Source of the DNA: Lishizhenia sp033720595
GTDB lineage: Bacteria > Bacteroidota > Bacteroidia > Flavobacteriales_D > Crocinitomicaceae
Assembly (NCBI RefSeq): GCF_033720595.1
Contig: NZ_JAWWCF010000177.1
Coordinates: 1-6,341, forward strand
Reading direction: 5' to 3'
DNA length: 6,341 bases
Translations under genes and position numbers: made by a program
Notes under the pieces: model-generated
What the model was told of the DNA's origin: nothing
Database searches by the model: none
What the model saw: only the letters and a program-made list of their open reading frames with translations
Shown: one piece after another, positions 1 through 5,366 of the stretch
Numbering within the stretch: the stretch's first letter is position 1
Layout of the letters: each line of letters starts with the position of its first letter

Positions 1-1
1 G

Positions 2-274
2 GGAGTAGAAGTTAATAAGGCTCTTAACATATTGCAACATAATCCTAAGGAGGCTTCAAAGAGTCTAGAGAAGTTATTGCGTTCAGCAATTGCTAACTGG
101 GAGCAGAAGAATGAAGACAAGGTTCTTGAGGATGAAACATTAATCGTTAAGTCGATCGAGGTTTCTCCAGCAGGAATGTTGAAAAGAATTCAGGCTGCAC
201 CTCAAGGAAGAGCTCACAGAATTAGAAAAAGATCAAACCACGTTACGCTTGTCGTAGATGGTGTAAAAAATTAG
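2..274 (+). CDS. rplV: 50S ribosomal protein L22 (uL22), 3' part
   Basis: This is the C-terminal 90 residues of L22, open at the left edge; base 1 belongs to the preceding codon and the true start lies upstream. L22 binds 23S rRNA, and its long beta-hairpin lines the peptide exit tunnel. The visible part begins in the globular domain (GVEVNKALNIL, then a helix ending in LLRSAIANWEQ). It then carries the hairpin and C-terminal signature (KRIQAAPQGRAHRIRKRSNH, about residues 61-80 of the visible part), which is diagnostic of the family. The reading frame is open through the edge, so the TTG at 32 is not a start. The TAG stop is six bases before rpsC. About 20 to 45 N-terminal residues should lie outside the window, judging by usual family lengths. 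Identification is secure. Confidence 0.97.
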   Translation, partial: GVEVNKALNILQHNPKEASKSLEKLLRSAIANWEQKNEDKVLEDETLIVKSIEVSPAGMLKRIQAAPQGRAHRIRKRSNHVTLVVDGVKN

Positions 275-280
275 GATGTA

Positions 281-988
281 ATGGGACAAAAAACTAATCC
301 AATAGGAAATAGATTAGGTTTCATCCAAGGATGGGAATCTAACTGGTACGGAGGAGAAGACTACAAGGATAAAATCGTTGAAGACGATAAAATCCGTCGT
401 TACCTTCGCGCACGTTTGTCAAGAGCAAGTATCGCTAAGATTATCATCGAGCGTACGTTGAAATTGGTTACTGTTACTATCAATACATCACGCCCAGGTG
501 TGATCATTGGTAAAGGTGGTCAAGAGGTTGACAAGCTTAAAGAAGAGTTAAAGAAATTGACGAAAAAAGAAATCCAAATCAACATTTTCGAAATCAAGAG
601 ACCAGAGCTTGATGCGAGATTAGTTGCAGATGGAATTGCTCGTCAAATTGAAGCAAGAATTTCTTTCCGTAGAGCAATCAAAATGGCTGTTGCATCTACA
701 ATGAGAATGGGAGCTGAAGGAATTAAAGTTAAGATTTCAGGTCGTTTGAACGGTGCAGAGATGGCGCGTTCAGAAATGTACAAAGATGGTAGAACACCAT
801 TGCATACATTTAGAGCTGATATCGATTACGCTTTATCAGAAGCTCACACAACTTACGGACGTATCGGTATCAAGGTATGGATCTGTAAAGGTGAAGTTTA
901 CGGAAAGAGAGATTTATCACCAAATGTAGGATTGGCTTCTCAAAAAGGAGGAAGATCTAACAAAGGTGGAAGAAGAAAGAAGAAATAA
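281..988 (+). CDS. rpsC: 30S ribosomal protein S3 (uS3)
   Basis: S3 sits in the 30S head at the mRNA entry channel and contributes to unwinding of structured mRNA. The 235-residue product opens with the family start MGQKTNPIGNRLG. It has a type 2 KH domain (about residues 40-110) with the GKGG loop at 77-80, and a C-terminal domain with GRLNGAEMARSE at 154-166 and GRIGIKVWICKGEVYG at 193-208. The basic residues R130, R131 and K134 align with E. coli R131, R132 and K135, which are linked to the ribosomal helicase activity. The tail is a short Gly/Lys/Arg-rich extension ending in five basic residues. The ATG lies six bases after the rplV stop, with AGGA (273-276) four bases upstream, so translation may be coupled to rplV. 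Length is normal for bacteria. Confidence 0.99.
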   Translation: MGQKTNPIGNRLGFIQGWESNWYGGEDYKDKIVEDDKIRRYLRARLSRASIAKIIIERTLKLVTVTINTSRPGVIIGKGGQEVDKLKEELKKLTKKEIQINIFEIKRPELDARLVADGIARQIEARISFRRAIKMAVASTMRMGAEGIKVKISGRLNGAEMARSEMYKDGRTPLHTFRADIDYALSEAHTTYGRIGIKVWICKGEVYGKRDLSPNVGLASQKGGRSNKGGRRKKK

Positions 989-1014
989 GTTATTGACTTT
1001 TAAAAAACTCGAAG

Positions 1015-1443
1015 ATGTTATCACCAAAGAGAACCAAATTTAGAAAAGCACAGAAAGGTCGTAATCGTGGTTTAGCTCACAGAGGGAGTCAAGTTGCTTT
1101 TGGATCTTTCGGATTAAAGACCTTGGAACCAGGATGGATTACTTCTAGACAAATTGAAGCTTCTCGTATCGCGGTTACGCGTTACATGAAAAGAGAAGGT
1201 AAAGTTTGGATCAGAATATTTCCAGACAAGCCTGTAACTTCTAAGCCTGCAGAGGTAAGGATGGGTAAAGGTAAGGGTGCTCCAAGTCACTGGGTTGCTG
1301 TAGTAAAACCAGGAAGAATTTTATTCGAAGCAGAAGGAGTTCCTTATGAAACTGCAAAAGAGGCTATGCGTCTTGCAGCTCAAAAACTTCCAGTTAAATG
1401 TAAATTCGTGGTTCGCCCGGATTATGTAGTACCTGGTAAATAA
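1015..1443 (+). CDS. rplP: 50S ribosomal protein L16 (uL16)
   Basis: L16 binds 23S rRNA near the A-site tRNA elbow and is needed late in 50S assembly. The 142-residue product starts MLSPKRTKFRKAQKGRNRG, the usual L16 N-terminus. Both family signatures are present: KREGKVWIRIFP (59-70) and RMGKGKG followed by a Trp at 93 (82-93). Arg82 aligns with E. coli Arg81, the residue hydroxylated by a 2-oxoglutarate oxygenase in some bacteria; whether that happens here cannot be seen. The start was chosen from the conserved N-terminus. It follows rpsC by 26 bases and has no Shine-Dalgarno sequence, only an A-rich leader (AAAAAACTCGAAG). Confidence 0.99.
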   Translation: MLSPKRTKFRKAQKGRNRGLAHRGSQVAFGSFGLKTLEPGWITSRQIEASRIAVTRYMKREGKVWIRIFPDKPVTSKPAEVRMGKGKGAPSHWVAVVKPGRILFEAEGVPYETAKEAMRLAAQKLPVKCKFVVRPDYVVPGK

Positions 1444-1451
1444 TTAAGGTA

Positions 1452-1646
1452 ATGAAACAAGAAGAAATCAATCAATTGTCAGTAGAAGACTTAAAGAACC
1501 GTATTGAAGAATCTGTGGAGAAAATGGCAAAGTTAGAATTAACGCATGCCGTTTCTCCATTGGAGAACCCTTTACAAATCAGAGAGTTGAGAAGATCAAT
1601 CGCGAGATTGAACACAGAGATGACAAAAAGACAAAAGCAGGCGTAA
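1452..1646 (+). CDS. rpmC: 50S ribosomal protein L29 (uL29)
   Basis: L29 is a small two-helix protein beside the peptide exit tunnel, close to where trigger factor and the signal recognition particle dock on L23. The 64-residue product has the expected antiparallel helical hairpin. The first helix is about residues 9-31 (VEDLKNRIEESVEKMAKLEL) and the second about 40-61, with the signature NPLQIRELRRSIAR at 39-52. Length is typical. The ATG follows the rplP stop by eight bases; the spacer TTAAGGTA has only a weak AAGG placed too close to the start to be a good ribosome binding site. The position between rplP and rpsQ is the universal one. Confidence 0.98.
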   Translation: MKQEEINQLSVEDLKNRIEESVEKMAKLELTHAVSPLENPLQIRELRRSIARLNTEMTKRQKQA

Positions 1647-1672
1647 CCTGTTAATTTAGAAATAAGCTTGAA

Positions 1673-1930
1673 ATGGAAAAGCGTAATTTAAGAAAAGAAC
1701 GTATTGGGGTTGTTACTAGCGATAAGATGGAAAAATCTATCGTGATTTCTGTAGAAAGAAAAGTAAAACACCCAAAATATGGTAAGTTCGTAAAAAAAAC
1801 TACTAAATTTGTGGCCCATGATGAAAATAATGACTGTAACATAGGTGATACAGTTAAGATCATGGAAACACGTCCTTTGAGTAAATCAAAGAACTGGAGA
1901 TTAGTAGAAATTATTGAAAGAGCTAAATAA
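1673..1930 (+). CDS. rpsQ: 30S ribosomal protein S17 (uS17)
   Basis: S17 is a primary 16S rRNA-binding protein of the 30S body, with an OB-fold and a long loop reaching into the RNA. The 85-residue product has the family core: GVVTSDKMEKSIVISVERKV (12-31), HPKYGKFVKKTTKFVAHDE (33-51) and the signature GDTVKIMETRPLS (58-70), followed by SKNWRLVEI. Length is normal. A 26-base AT-rich spacer separates it from rpmC, and the start (GCTTGAAATG) lacks a Shine-Dalgarno sequence. An antisense open frame covers the whole gene but resembles no protein and is treated as a coding shadow. Confidence 0.99.
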   Translation: MEKRNLRKERIGVVTSDKMEKSIVISVERKVKHPKYGKFVKKTTKFVAHDENNDCNIGDTVKIMETRPLSKSKNWRLVEIIERAK

Positions 1931-1939
1931 TCATTAGTA

Positions 1940-2308
1940 ATGATACAAACAGAATCAAGACTTTCAGTAGCAGACAACAGTGGTGCTAAAGAGGTGTTGT
2001 GTATCCGCGTATTAGGTGGAACAAAACGTCGCTATGCATCTGTTGGAGATAAAATAGTTGTTACTGTAAAGAACGCAATGCCCTCTGGTGGAGTTAAGAA
2101 AGGTCAGGTAGCCAAGGCTGTGGTAGTAAGAACGAAAAAAGAGGTCCGTCGTGCAGATGGATCTTACATTCGTTTTGATGATAACGCTGTTGTTCTATTG
2201 AACCAAGCGGGAGAAATGAGAGGTACAAGGATTTTCGGACCAGTAGCGAGAGAGCTTCGTGAAAACAATTACTTAAAAATTGTTTCATTAGCTCCTGAGG
2301 TACTTTAA
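1940..2308 (+). CDS. rplN: 50S ribosomal protein L14 (uL14)
   Basis: L14 binds 23S rRNA on the subunit interface, near bridge B8 and the binding site of the silencing factor RsfS. The 122-residue length is the bacterial standard. The product opens MIQTESRLSVADNSGAKEVL and carries the family signature at residues 60-86 (AVVVRTKKEVRRADGSYIR then FDDNAVVL). It also has RGTRIFGPVARELR (94-107) and a typical KIVSLAPEVL end. This gene marks the start of the classical spc operon in E. coli. Here it follows rpsQ by only nine bases, with no terminator between, so the S10 and spc parts are probably read through as one transcript. Confidence 0.99.
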   Translation: MIQTESRLSVADNSGAKEVLCIRVLGGTKRRYASVGDKIVVTVKNAMPSGGVKKGQVAKAVVVRTKKEVRRADGSYIRFDDNAVVLLNQAGEMRGTRIFGPVARELRENNYLKIVSLAPEVL

Positions 2309-2321
2309 AAATTGTAAAGTC

Positions 2322-2639
2322 ATGCAAAAGAAATTACACATTAAAGTAGGAGACACTGTTAAGGTACTTAGCGGTGAGGCTCGCGGTAGAGAAGGAAAAA
2401 TTCTTGCTATTGACAAGAAAAACGACCGCGCGACAGTAGAAGGTTTAAAAATGATTAAACGTCATACTAAACCAAGTGCATCTAACCCACAAGGTGGTAT
2501 TGAAGAGAAAGAAGGAACTATCCACATCTCTAACCTTATGGTAGTAGCTAACGGAGAAGCAACGAGAGTTGGACGTAAGCTAAATGATGCTGGTAAGTTA
2601 GTACGTTATTCTAAAAAGTCAGGGGAGGAGATTAAGTAA
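2322..2639 (+). CDS. rplX: 50S ribosomal protein L24 (uL24)
   Basis: L24 is an early assembly initiator of the 50S subunit and sits near the tunnel exit. The 105-residue product has the KOW motif near the N-terminus (about 7-34: HIKVGDTVKVLSGEARGREG followed by KILAIDKKND). It then has the family stretch EGLKMIKRHTKPS (40-52), and GGIEEKEGTIHISNLMVV (58-75). Length is normal. It starts 13 bases after the rplN stop with no Shine-Dalgarno sequence. Its TAA stop shares one base with the rplE start (TAATG), and its last codons (GGG GAG GAG) also form a strong ribosome-binding-like sequence for rplE. Confidence 0.99.
   Translation: MQKKLHIKVGDTVKVLSGEARGREGKILAIDKKNDRATVEGLKMIKRHTKPSASNPQGGIEEKEGTIHISNLMVVANGEATRVGRKLNDAGKLVRYSKKSGEEIK
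2624..2628 (+). promoter_or_regulatory. Strong Shine-Dalgarno-like GGAGG before rplE
   Basis: GGAGG lies in the run AGGGGAGGAG (2621-2630), inside the last codons of rplX and ten bases before the rplE ATG; the shifted core AGGAG (2626-2630) gives eight bases. It is the best anti-SD match among the 15 starts visible in the window, most of which have none. It may help restart ribosomes at the overlapping TAATG, but it also simply encodes Gly-Glu-Glu at the L24 C-terminus, so its function is inferred. Confidence 0.5.
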
Positions 2640-3190
2640 TGAGTTATACACCAAGACTTCGCGAAAAGTACAGTGCTGAGATTATTCCAGCATTGACTGA
2701 AAAATTTGGGTACAAAACGATAATGCGTGTACCTAAGTTGACAAAAATAGTTTTATCTCAAGGTGTAGGTGAAGCTGTAGCTGATAAGAAAATTGTAGAT
2801 TCTGCAGTAGCAGATTTATCTATCATTGCTGGTCAGCAAGCAGTAGCAACTATGTCTAAAAAGGATATCTCTAACTTCAAATTGAGAAAAGGGATGCCAG
2901 TAGGTACTAAAGTTACTCTACGTGGAGATAAAATGTACGATTTCTTAGATCGTTTCATTTCTGTATCTTTGCCGCGTACTCGTGATTTTAAAGGAGTACC
3001 TGCAAAAGGATTTGATGGACGTGGTAACTTCAACATGGGAGTTAAAGAACACATCATCTTCCCAGAGATTGATATAGATAAGGTTAATAAAATTTTAGGA
3101 ATGGACATTACTTTCGTTACAACAGCGCAAAGTGATGAAGAAGCAAAAGCATTGTTAGATGCATTTGGATTCCCATTTACAAAAAAATAA
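2639..3190 (+). CDS. rplE: 50S ribosomal protein L5 (uL5)
   Basis: L5 binds 5S rRNA and helps form the central protuberance, where it touches P-site tRNA and forms a bridge to the 30S head. The 183-residue product has the N-terminal LREKYSAEIIPALTEKFGY (7-25), then PKLTKIVLSQGVGEA (32-46). The conserved SNFKLRKGMPVGTKVTLRG is at 78-96, and LPRTRDFKG at 111-119. The C-terminal GNFNMGVKEHIIFPEID runs from 129 to 145, and MDITFVTTAQSDEEAKALL from 155 to 173. Its ATG overlaps the rplX stop by one base, the only overlap in the window, which points to translational coupling. In E. coli this junction is where S8 binds the spc mRNA to repress it; I could not identify an equivalent RNA fold here. An antisense frame over the 3' half is a shadow. 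Confidence 0.99.
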   Translation: MSYTPRLREKYSAEIIPALTEKFGYKTIMRVPKLTKIVLSQGVGEAVADKKIVDSAVADLSIIAGQQAVATMSKKDISNFKLRKGMPVGTKVTLRGDKMYDFLDRFISVSLPRTRDFKGVPAKGFDGRGNFNMGVKEHIIFPEIDIDKVNKILGMDITFVTTAQSDEEAKALLDAFGFPFTKK

Positions 3191-3193
3191 GAA

Positions 3194-3463
3194 ATGGCTA
3201 AAGAATCAAGGAAAGCGCGTGAGCGCAAGAGAGAAGCGTTAGTAGAAAAATACGCTGCGAAAAGAGCCGCTTTGAAAGAAGCTGGTGATTGGGATGCTCT
3301 TCAGAAGTTGCCAAAGAATTCATCTAAAGTTAGAGTACACAACAGATGTTCTTTAACTGGTCGTCCAAGAGGTTACATGCGTCAGTTTGGTATCTCAAGG
3401 GTAACTTTTAGAGAAATGGCATTAGCTGGTAAGATCCCAGGAGTTAAAAAATCAAGTTGGTAA
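3194..3463 (+). CDS. rpsN: 30S ribosomal protein S14 (uS14), zinc-free 89-residue type
   Basis: S14 binds 16S rRNA in the 30S head next to S3 and S10. The 89-residue product begins MAKESRKARERKRE and ends with the family block VRVHNRCSLTGRPRGYMRQF (46-65) then GISRVTFREMALAG and PGVKKSSW. There is one cysteine (Cys52), so the four-cysteine zinc site of the short 61-residue S14 is absent; this is the zinc-independent form. It is shorter than the 101-residue E. coli protein but normal for the 89-residue class. It follows rplE by three bases (GAA), so its translation is probably coupled. A small GNRA-capped hairpin lies about 20 bases inside the gene. Confidence 0.99.
   Translation: MAKESRKARERKREALVEKYAAKRAALKEAGDWDALQKLPKNSSKVRVHNRCSLTGRPRGYMRQFGISRVTFREMALAGKIPGVKKSSW
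3215..3226 (+). repeat. Mini-hairpin with GNRA loop early in rpsN
   Basis: GCGC-GTGA-GCGC reads as a 4-bp all-GC stem closed by a GUGA tetraloop of the GNRA class. It starts 21 bases after the A of the rpsN ATG. The flanking A residues do not pair, so the stem does not extend. It encodes the conserved ARER of the S14 N-terminus, so it may be coincidental. Confidence 0.4.
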
Positions 3464-3472
3464 TCGTTTTTT

Positions 3473-3476
3473 AGGA
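3473..3476 (+). promoter_or_regulatory. Shine-Dalgarno-like AGGA before rpsH
   Basis: AGGA lies five bases before the rpsH ATG, in the 18-base spacer after rpsN (TTTTTTAGGAAAGATATG). Spacing is right for a ribosome binding site. Unlike the rplE case it lies between genes, so no coding constraint explains it. As a four-base match in a short spacer it could occur by chance. Confidence 0.4.
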
Positions 3477-3481
3477 AAGAT

Positions 3482-3880
3482 ATGGTAACAGATCCTATAG
3501 CAGATTTTCTTACTCGCGTTCGTAACGCGAGTAGTGCTCAACTCAAGATAGTTGAGATTCCAGCTTCAAACACAAAGAAGGCATTAACTAAGATCTTATT
3601 TGATCAAGGTTACATCTCTAACTACATGTTTGAAGAGGATAACAAACAAGGCGTAATTAAGATCGCTTTGAAGTACAATCCTTCTACGAAGGTACCTGCA
3701 ATCACAAAATTGCAAAGAGTTTCTAAGCCAGGTTTAAGAAAGTACAGTAGCTCTGATGAGTTACCTAGAATCTTGAATGGTTTAGGAATCGCAATCGTTT
3801 CTACTTCTAAAGGTGTTATCACTGATAAAGAAGCTAGAAAATTGAACGTAGGTGGTGAAGTATTGTGCTACGTATACTAA
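3482..3880 (+). CDS. rpsH: 30S ribosomal protein S8 (uS8)
   Basis: S8 is a primary 16S rRNA-binding protein of the 30S platform and body; in E. coli it is also the translational repressor of the spc operon. The 132-residue product starts MVTDPIADFLTRVRNA, the classical S8 N-terminus that fixes this ATG. It has the middle block RVSKPGLRKYSSSDELPRIL (79-98) and the C-terminal signature at 102-119 (GIAIVSTSKGVITDKEAR). It ends GGEVLCYVY. Length is normal. It follows rpsN by 18 bases and has an AGGA five bases upstream of the start. A perfect 10-bp inverted repeat spans codons 10-18. An antisense open frame inside the gene resembles nothing and is ignored. Confidence 0.99.
   Translation: MVTDPIADFLTRVRNASSAQLKIVEIPASNTKKALTKILFDQGYISNYMFEEDNKQGVIKIALKYNPSTKVPAITKLQRVSKPGLRKYSSSDELPRILNGLGIAIVSTSKGVITDKEARKLNVGGEVLCYVY
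3511..3533 (+). repeat. Perfect 10-bp inverted repeat inside rpsH
   Basis: TACTCGCGTT (3511-3520) and AACGCGAGTA (3524-3533) are exact reverse complements around a three-base loop CGT. A U-G pair (3510 with 3534) could add an eleventh step. The mRNA would form a hairpin beginning 29 bases after the A of the start codon, across the codons for T-R-V-R-N-A-S of S8. The protein stretch is conserved, but the codons that produce the palindrome (ACT CGC GTT CGT AAC GCG AGT) are one choice of many. The structure is seen directly; any regulatory role is inference. Confidence 0.6.
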
Positions 3881-3907
3881 TAGTTAAGAATAAGTAAAAA
3901 GTTTAAA

Positions 3908-4459
3908 ATGTCAAGGATAGGTAAATCCCCCATTACAATCCCGAGTGGAGTTGAAGTGAAAGTTGACGGACAAACAATCACTGTTAAAGGAGCTAAAGGT
4001 GAATTGACTGAAGTTTTAGATTCAGCAATCACTGTAGAGCAAAATGACGGTGTGTTAACTTTTAACCGCGCATCTGAGTCTCCAGATCACAGAGCTAAAC
4101 ACGGGTTATCTCGTGCTTTGGTACAAAACATGATTGTTGGAGTATCGGAAGGGTATAAGAAAGTTTTAGAAGTAATTGGAGTAGGTTACAGAGCAACTAC
4201 ACAAGGTCAGAGATTAGATTTGGCTGTAGGTTACTCTCACCCAATTATGATAGAACTTCCGAAAGAAATTAAGGTATCTGCTGCTACTGAAAAAGGTAAA
4301 GCACCAGTTGTTACATTGGAATCACACGATAAACAATTGTTAGGACAAGTAGCTGCCAAAATTCGTTCCTTCCGTAAACCAGAACCTTACAAAGGTAAAG
4401 GTATTCGTTTCCAAGGTGAAGAAGTAAGAAGAAAAGCTGGTAAAGCAGCAGGTAAATAA
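3908..4459 (+). CDS. rplF: 50S ribosomal protein L6 (uL6)
   Basis: L6 lies at the base of the L7/L12 stalk near the sarcin-ricin loop, where elongation factors bind. The 183-residue product starts MSRIGKSPITIPSGVEVKV. It contains the two tandem L6 domains (about residues 11-82 and 90-165). The second begins at VIGVGYRA (89-96) and ends in the family signature PEPYKGKGI (158-166), followed by RFQGEEVRRKAGKAAGK. Length is standard. It follows rpsH by 27 bases of A/T-rich spacer, with no Shine-Dalgarno sequence (AAAAAGTTTAAAATG). Confidence 0.99.
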   Translation: MSRIGKSPITIPSGVEVKVDGQTITVKGAKGELTEVLDSAITVEQNDGVLTFNRASESPDHRAKHGLSRALVQNMIVGVSEGYKKVLEVIGVGYRATTQGQRLDLAVGYSHPIMIELPKEIKVSAATEKGKAPVVTLESHDKQLLGQVAAKIRSFRKPEPYKGKGIRFQGEEVRRKAGKAAGK

Positions 4460-4476
4460 TCTTAATTTTTGATTAA

Positions 4477-4830
4477 ATGGCATTTAGTAAAGAAGCAAGA
4501 AGAGCTAAGATCAAAAGAAGAATCAGAAAAAATATTTTTGGTACTTCAGAAACTCCAAGATTAACAGTTTTCCGTAGTAACAAGCAAATCTACGCACAAA
4601 TCGTTGACGATAATAAAGGAGTTACTATTGCATCTGCATCTTCTTTAGGAAACAAAGACGCTGAGAAATTACCAAAGGTAGAACAAGCAGCATTTGTTGG
4701 AAAAATGATCGCTGAAGCAGCAATCAAAGCAGGCGTGGAAAAAGTAGTTTTCGATAGAAATGGATACTTATACCACGGTAGAATTAAATCGTTGGCTGAC
4801 TCAGCAAGAGAAGGCGGACTTAAATTTTAA
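4477..4830 (+). CDS. rplR: 50S ribosomal protein L18 (uL18)
   Basis: L18 binds 5S rRNA together with L5 in the central protuberance. The 117-residue product has a strongly basic N-terminus (KEARRAKIKRRIRKNI, 5-20), then TPRLTVFRSNKQIYAQIVDD (26-45) and the alpha/beta core. It ends in the conserved block VVFDRNGYLYHGRIKSLAD (90-108) and AREGGLKF. Length is typical. The start is 17 bases after rplF, preceded by TTTTTGATTAA and no Shine-Dalgarno sequence. The order rplF-rplR-rpsE is the universal one. Confidence 0.99.
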   Translation: MAFSKEARRAKIKRRIRKNIFGTSETPRLTVFRSNKQIYAQIVDDNKGVTIASASSLGNKDAEKLPKVEQAAFVGKMIAEAAIKAGVEKVVFDRNGYLYHGRIKSLADSAREGGLKF

Positions 4831-4835
4831 TTGTT

Positions 4836-5354
4836 ATGGCAGCAAACAATATTAATAGAGTAAAATCATCTGATATCGAACTAAAAGATAAGTTAGTTGG
4901 TATTAATAGAGTTACTAAAGTAACTAAAGGTGGTCGTACTTTCTCTTTCTCAGCTATCGTAGTAGTAGGTGATGAGAACGGGATTGTAGGTCACGGATTA
5001 GGTAAAGCAAAAGAAGTAACAGAAGCAATTTCTAAAGGAATTGATGATGCGAAGAAGAACCTAATCAGAGTTCCAATCATTAACGATACTGTGCCTCACG
5101 CACAAAAAGGTAAGTTTGGTGGAGCTCGCGTTCTACTTAAGCCAGCTTCTAACGGTACAGGAGTAATCGCAGGTGGTGCGATGCGTGCTGTATTGGAAAG
5201 TGTTGGTATCCACAACGTATTGGCAAAATCTCAAGGATCTTCTAACCCACACAACGTGGTTAAGGCAACTATGGATGCTTTGTCTCAAATGAGAGATGCA
5301 GTAGCTGTAGCTAAGCAAAGAGGAGTTTCTATGGATAAAGTGTTTAACGGTTAA
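4836..5354 (+). CDS. rpsE: 30S ribosomal protein S5 (uS5)
   Basis: S5 lies at the mRNA entry site with S3 and S4 and influences accuracy and spectinomycin response. The 172-residue product has the N-terminal double-stranded RNA-binding-like domain (about 15-78). Its signature is KGGRTFSFSAIVVVGDENG (31-49) followed by GHGLGKAKEV (52-61). The C-terminal domain (about 90-165) includes FGGARVLLKPASNGTGVIAG (94-113), AMRAVLESVG and SNPHNVVKATMDAL. The loop before KGGR (INRVTKVT, 23-30), where spectinomycin-resistance changes map in E. coli, looks unaltered. The gene follows rplR by five bases. A 12-base direct repeat encodes INRV twice near the N-terminus. Confidence 0.99.
   Translation: MAANNINRVKSSDIELKDKLVGINRVTKVTKGGRTFSFSAIVVVGDENGIVGHGLGKAKEVTEAISKGIDDAKKNLIRVPIINDTVPHAQKGKFGGARVLLKPASNGTGVIAGGAMRAVLESVGIHNVLAKSQGSSNPHNVVKATMDALSQMRDAVAVAKQRGVSMDKVFNG
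4850..4912 (+). repeat. In-frame 12-base direct repeat in rpsE
   Basis: TATTAATAGAGT occurs at 4850-4861 and again at 4901-4912. The copies are 51 bases apart start to start, so they lie in the same reading frame. They encode the INRV of residues 6-9 and of residues 23-26 of S5. The second copy is in the conserved loop; the first is in the variable N-terminal tail. Confidence 0.55.
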
Positions 5355-5366
5355 TAATATCTGAAA

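Noticed and set aside
32..34. TTG as a start codon for a short L22-like protein
   Set aside because: The frame stays open to the left edge and the upstream residues (GVEVNKALNI) match L22, so the gene is simply cut by the window.
153..160. TCGATCGA palindrome in rplV
   Set aside because: A single 8-base palindrome with no loop or second copy nearby, expected by chance.
989..1014. TTGAC-like sequence in the rpsC-rplP gap as a possible promoter
   Set aside because: No TAnnTTTG or -10-like partner fits before the rplP start. A TTGACT run alone is common in this composition.
1804..1811. TAAATTTG inside rpsQ matching the Bacteroidota -7 consensus (also 2964-2971, 4215-4222 and 6207-6214)
   Set aside because: All are within coding sequence with no reason to expect a promoter. 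They set the chance rate for this short motif.
1651..1977. Antisense open frame of 108 codons covering rpsQ
   Set aside because: It lies wholly opposite rpsQ and its junctions, has low-complexity hydrophobic content and no recognisable domain. The + strand encodes an unmistakable S17.
2302..2320. ACTTTA/TAAAGT hairpin spanning the rplN stop just before rplX
   Set aside because: It has only six mostly A-U pairs with a seven-base loop. It is too weak for a terminator, has no U-run, and is expected by chance in AT-rich DNA.
2833..3228. Antisense open frame of 131 codons over the 3' half of rplE and the start of rpsN
   Set aside because: No family resemblance. It mirrors conserved L5 codons and would have to overlap two essential genes.
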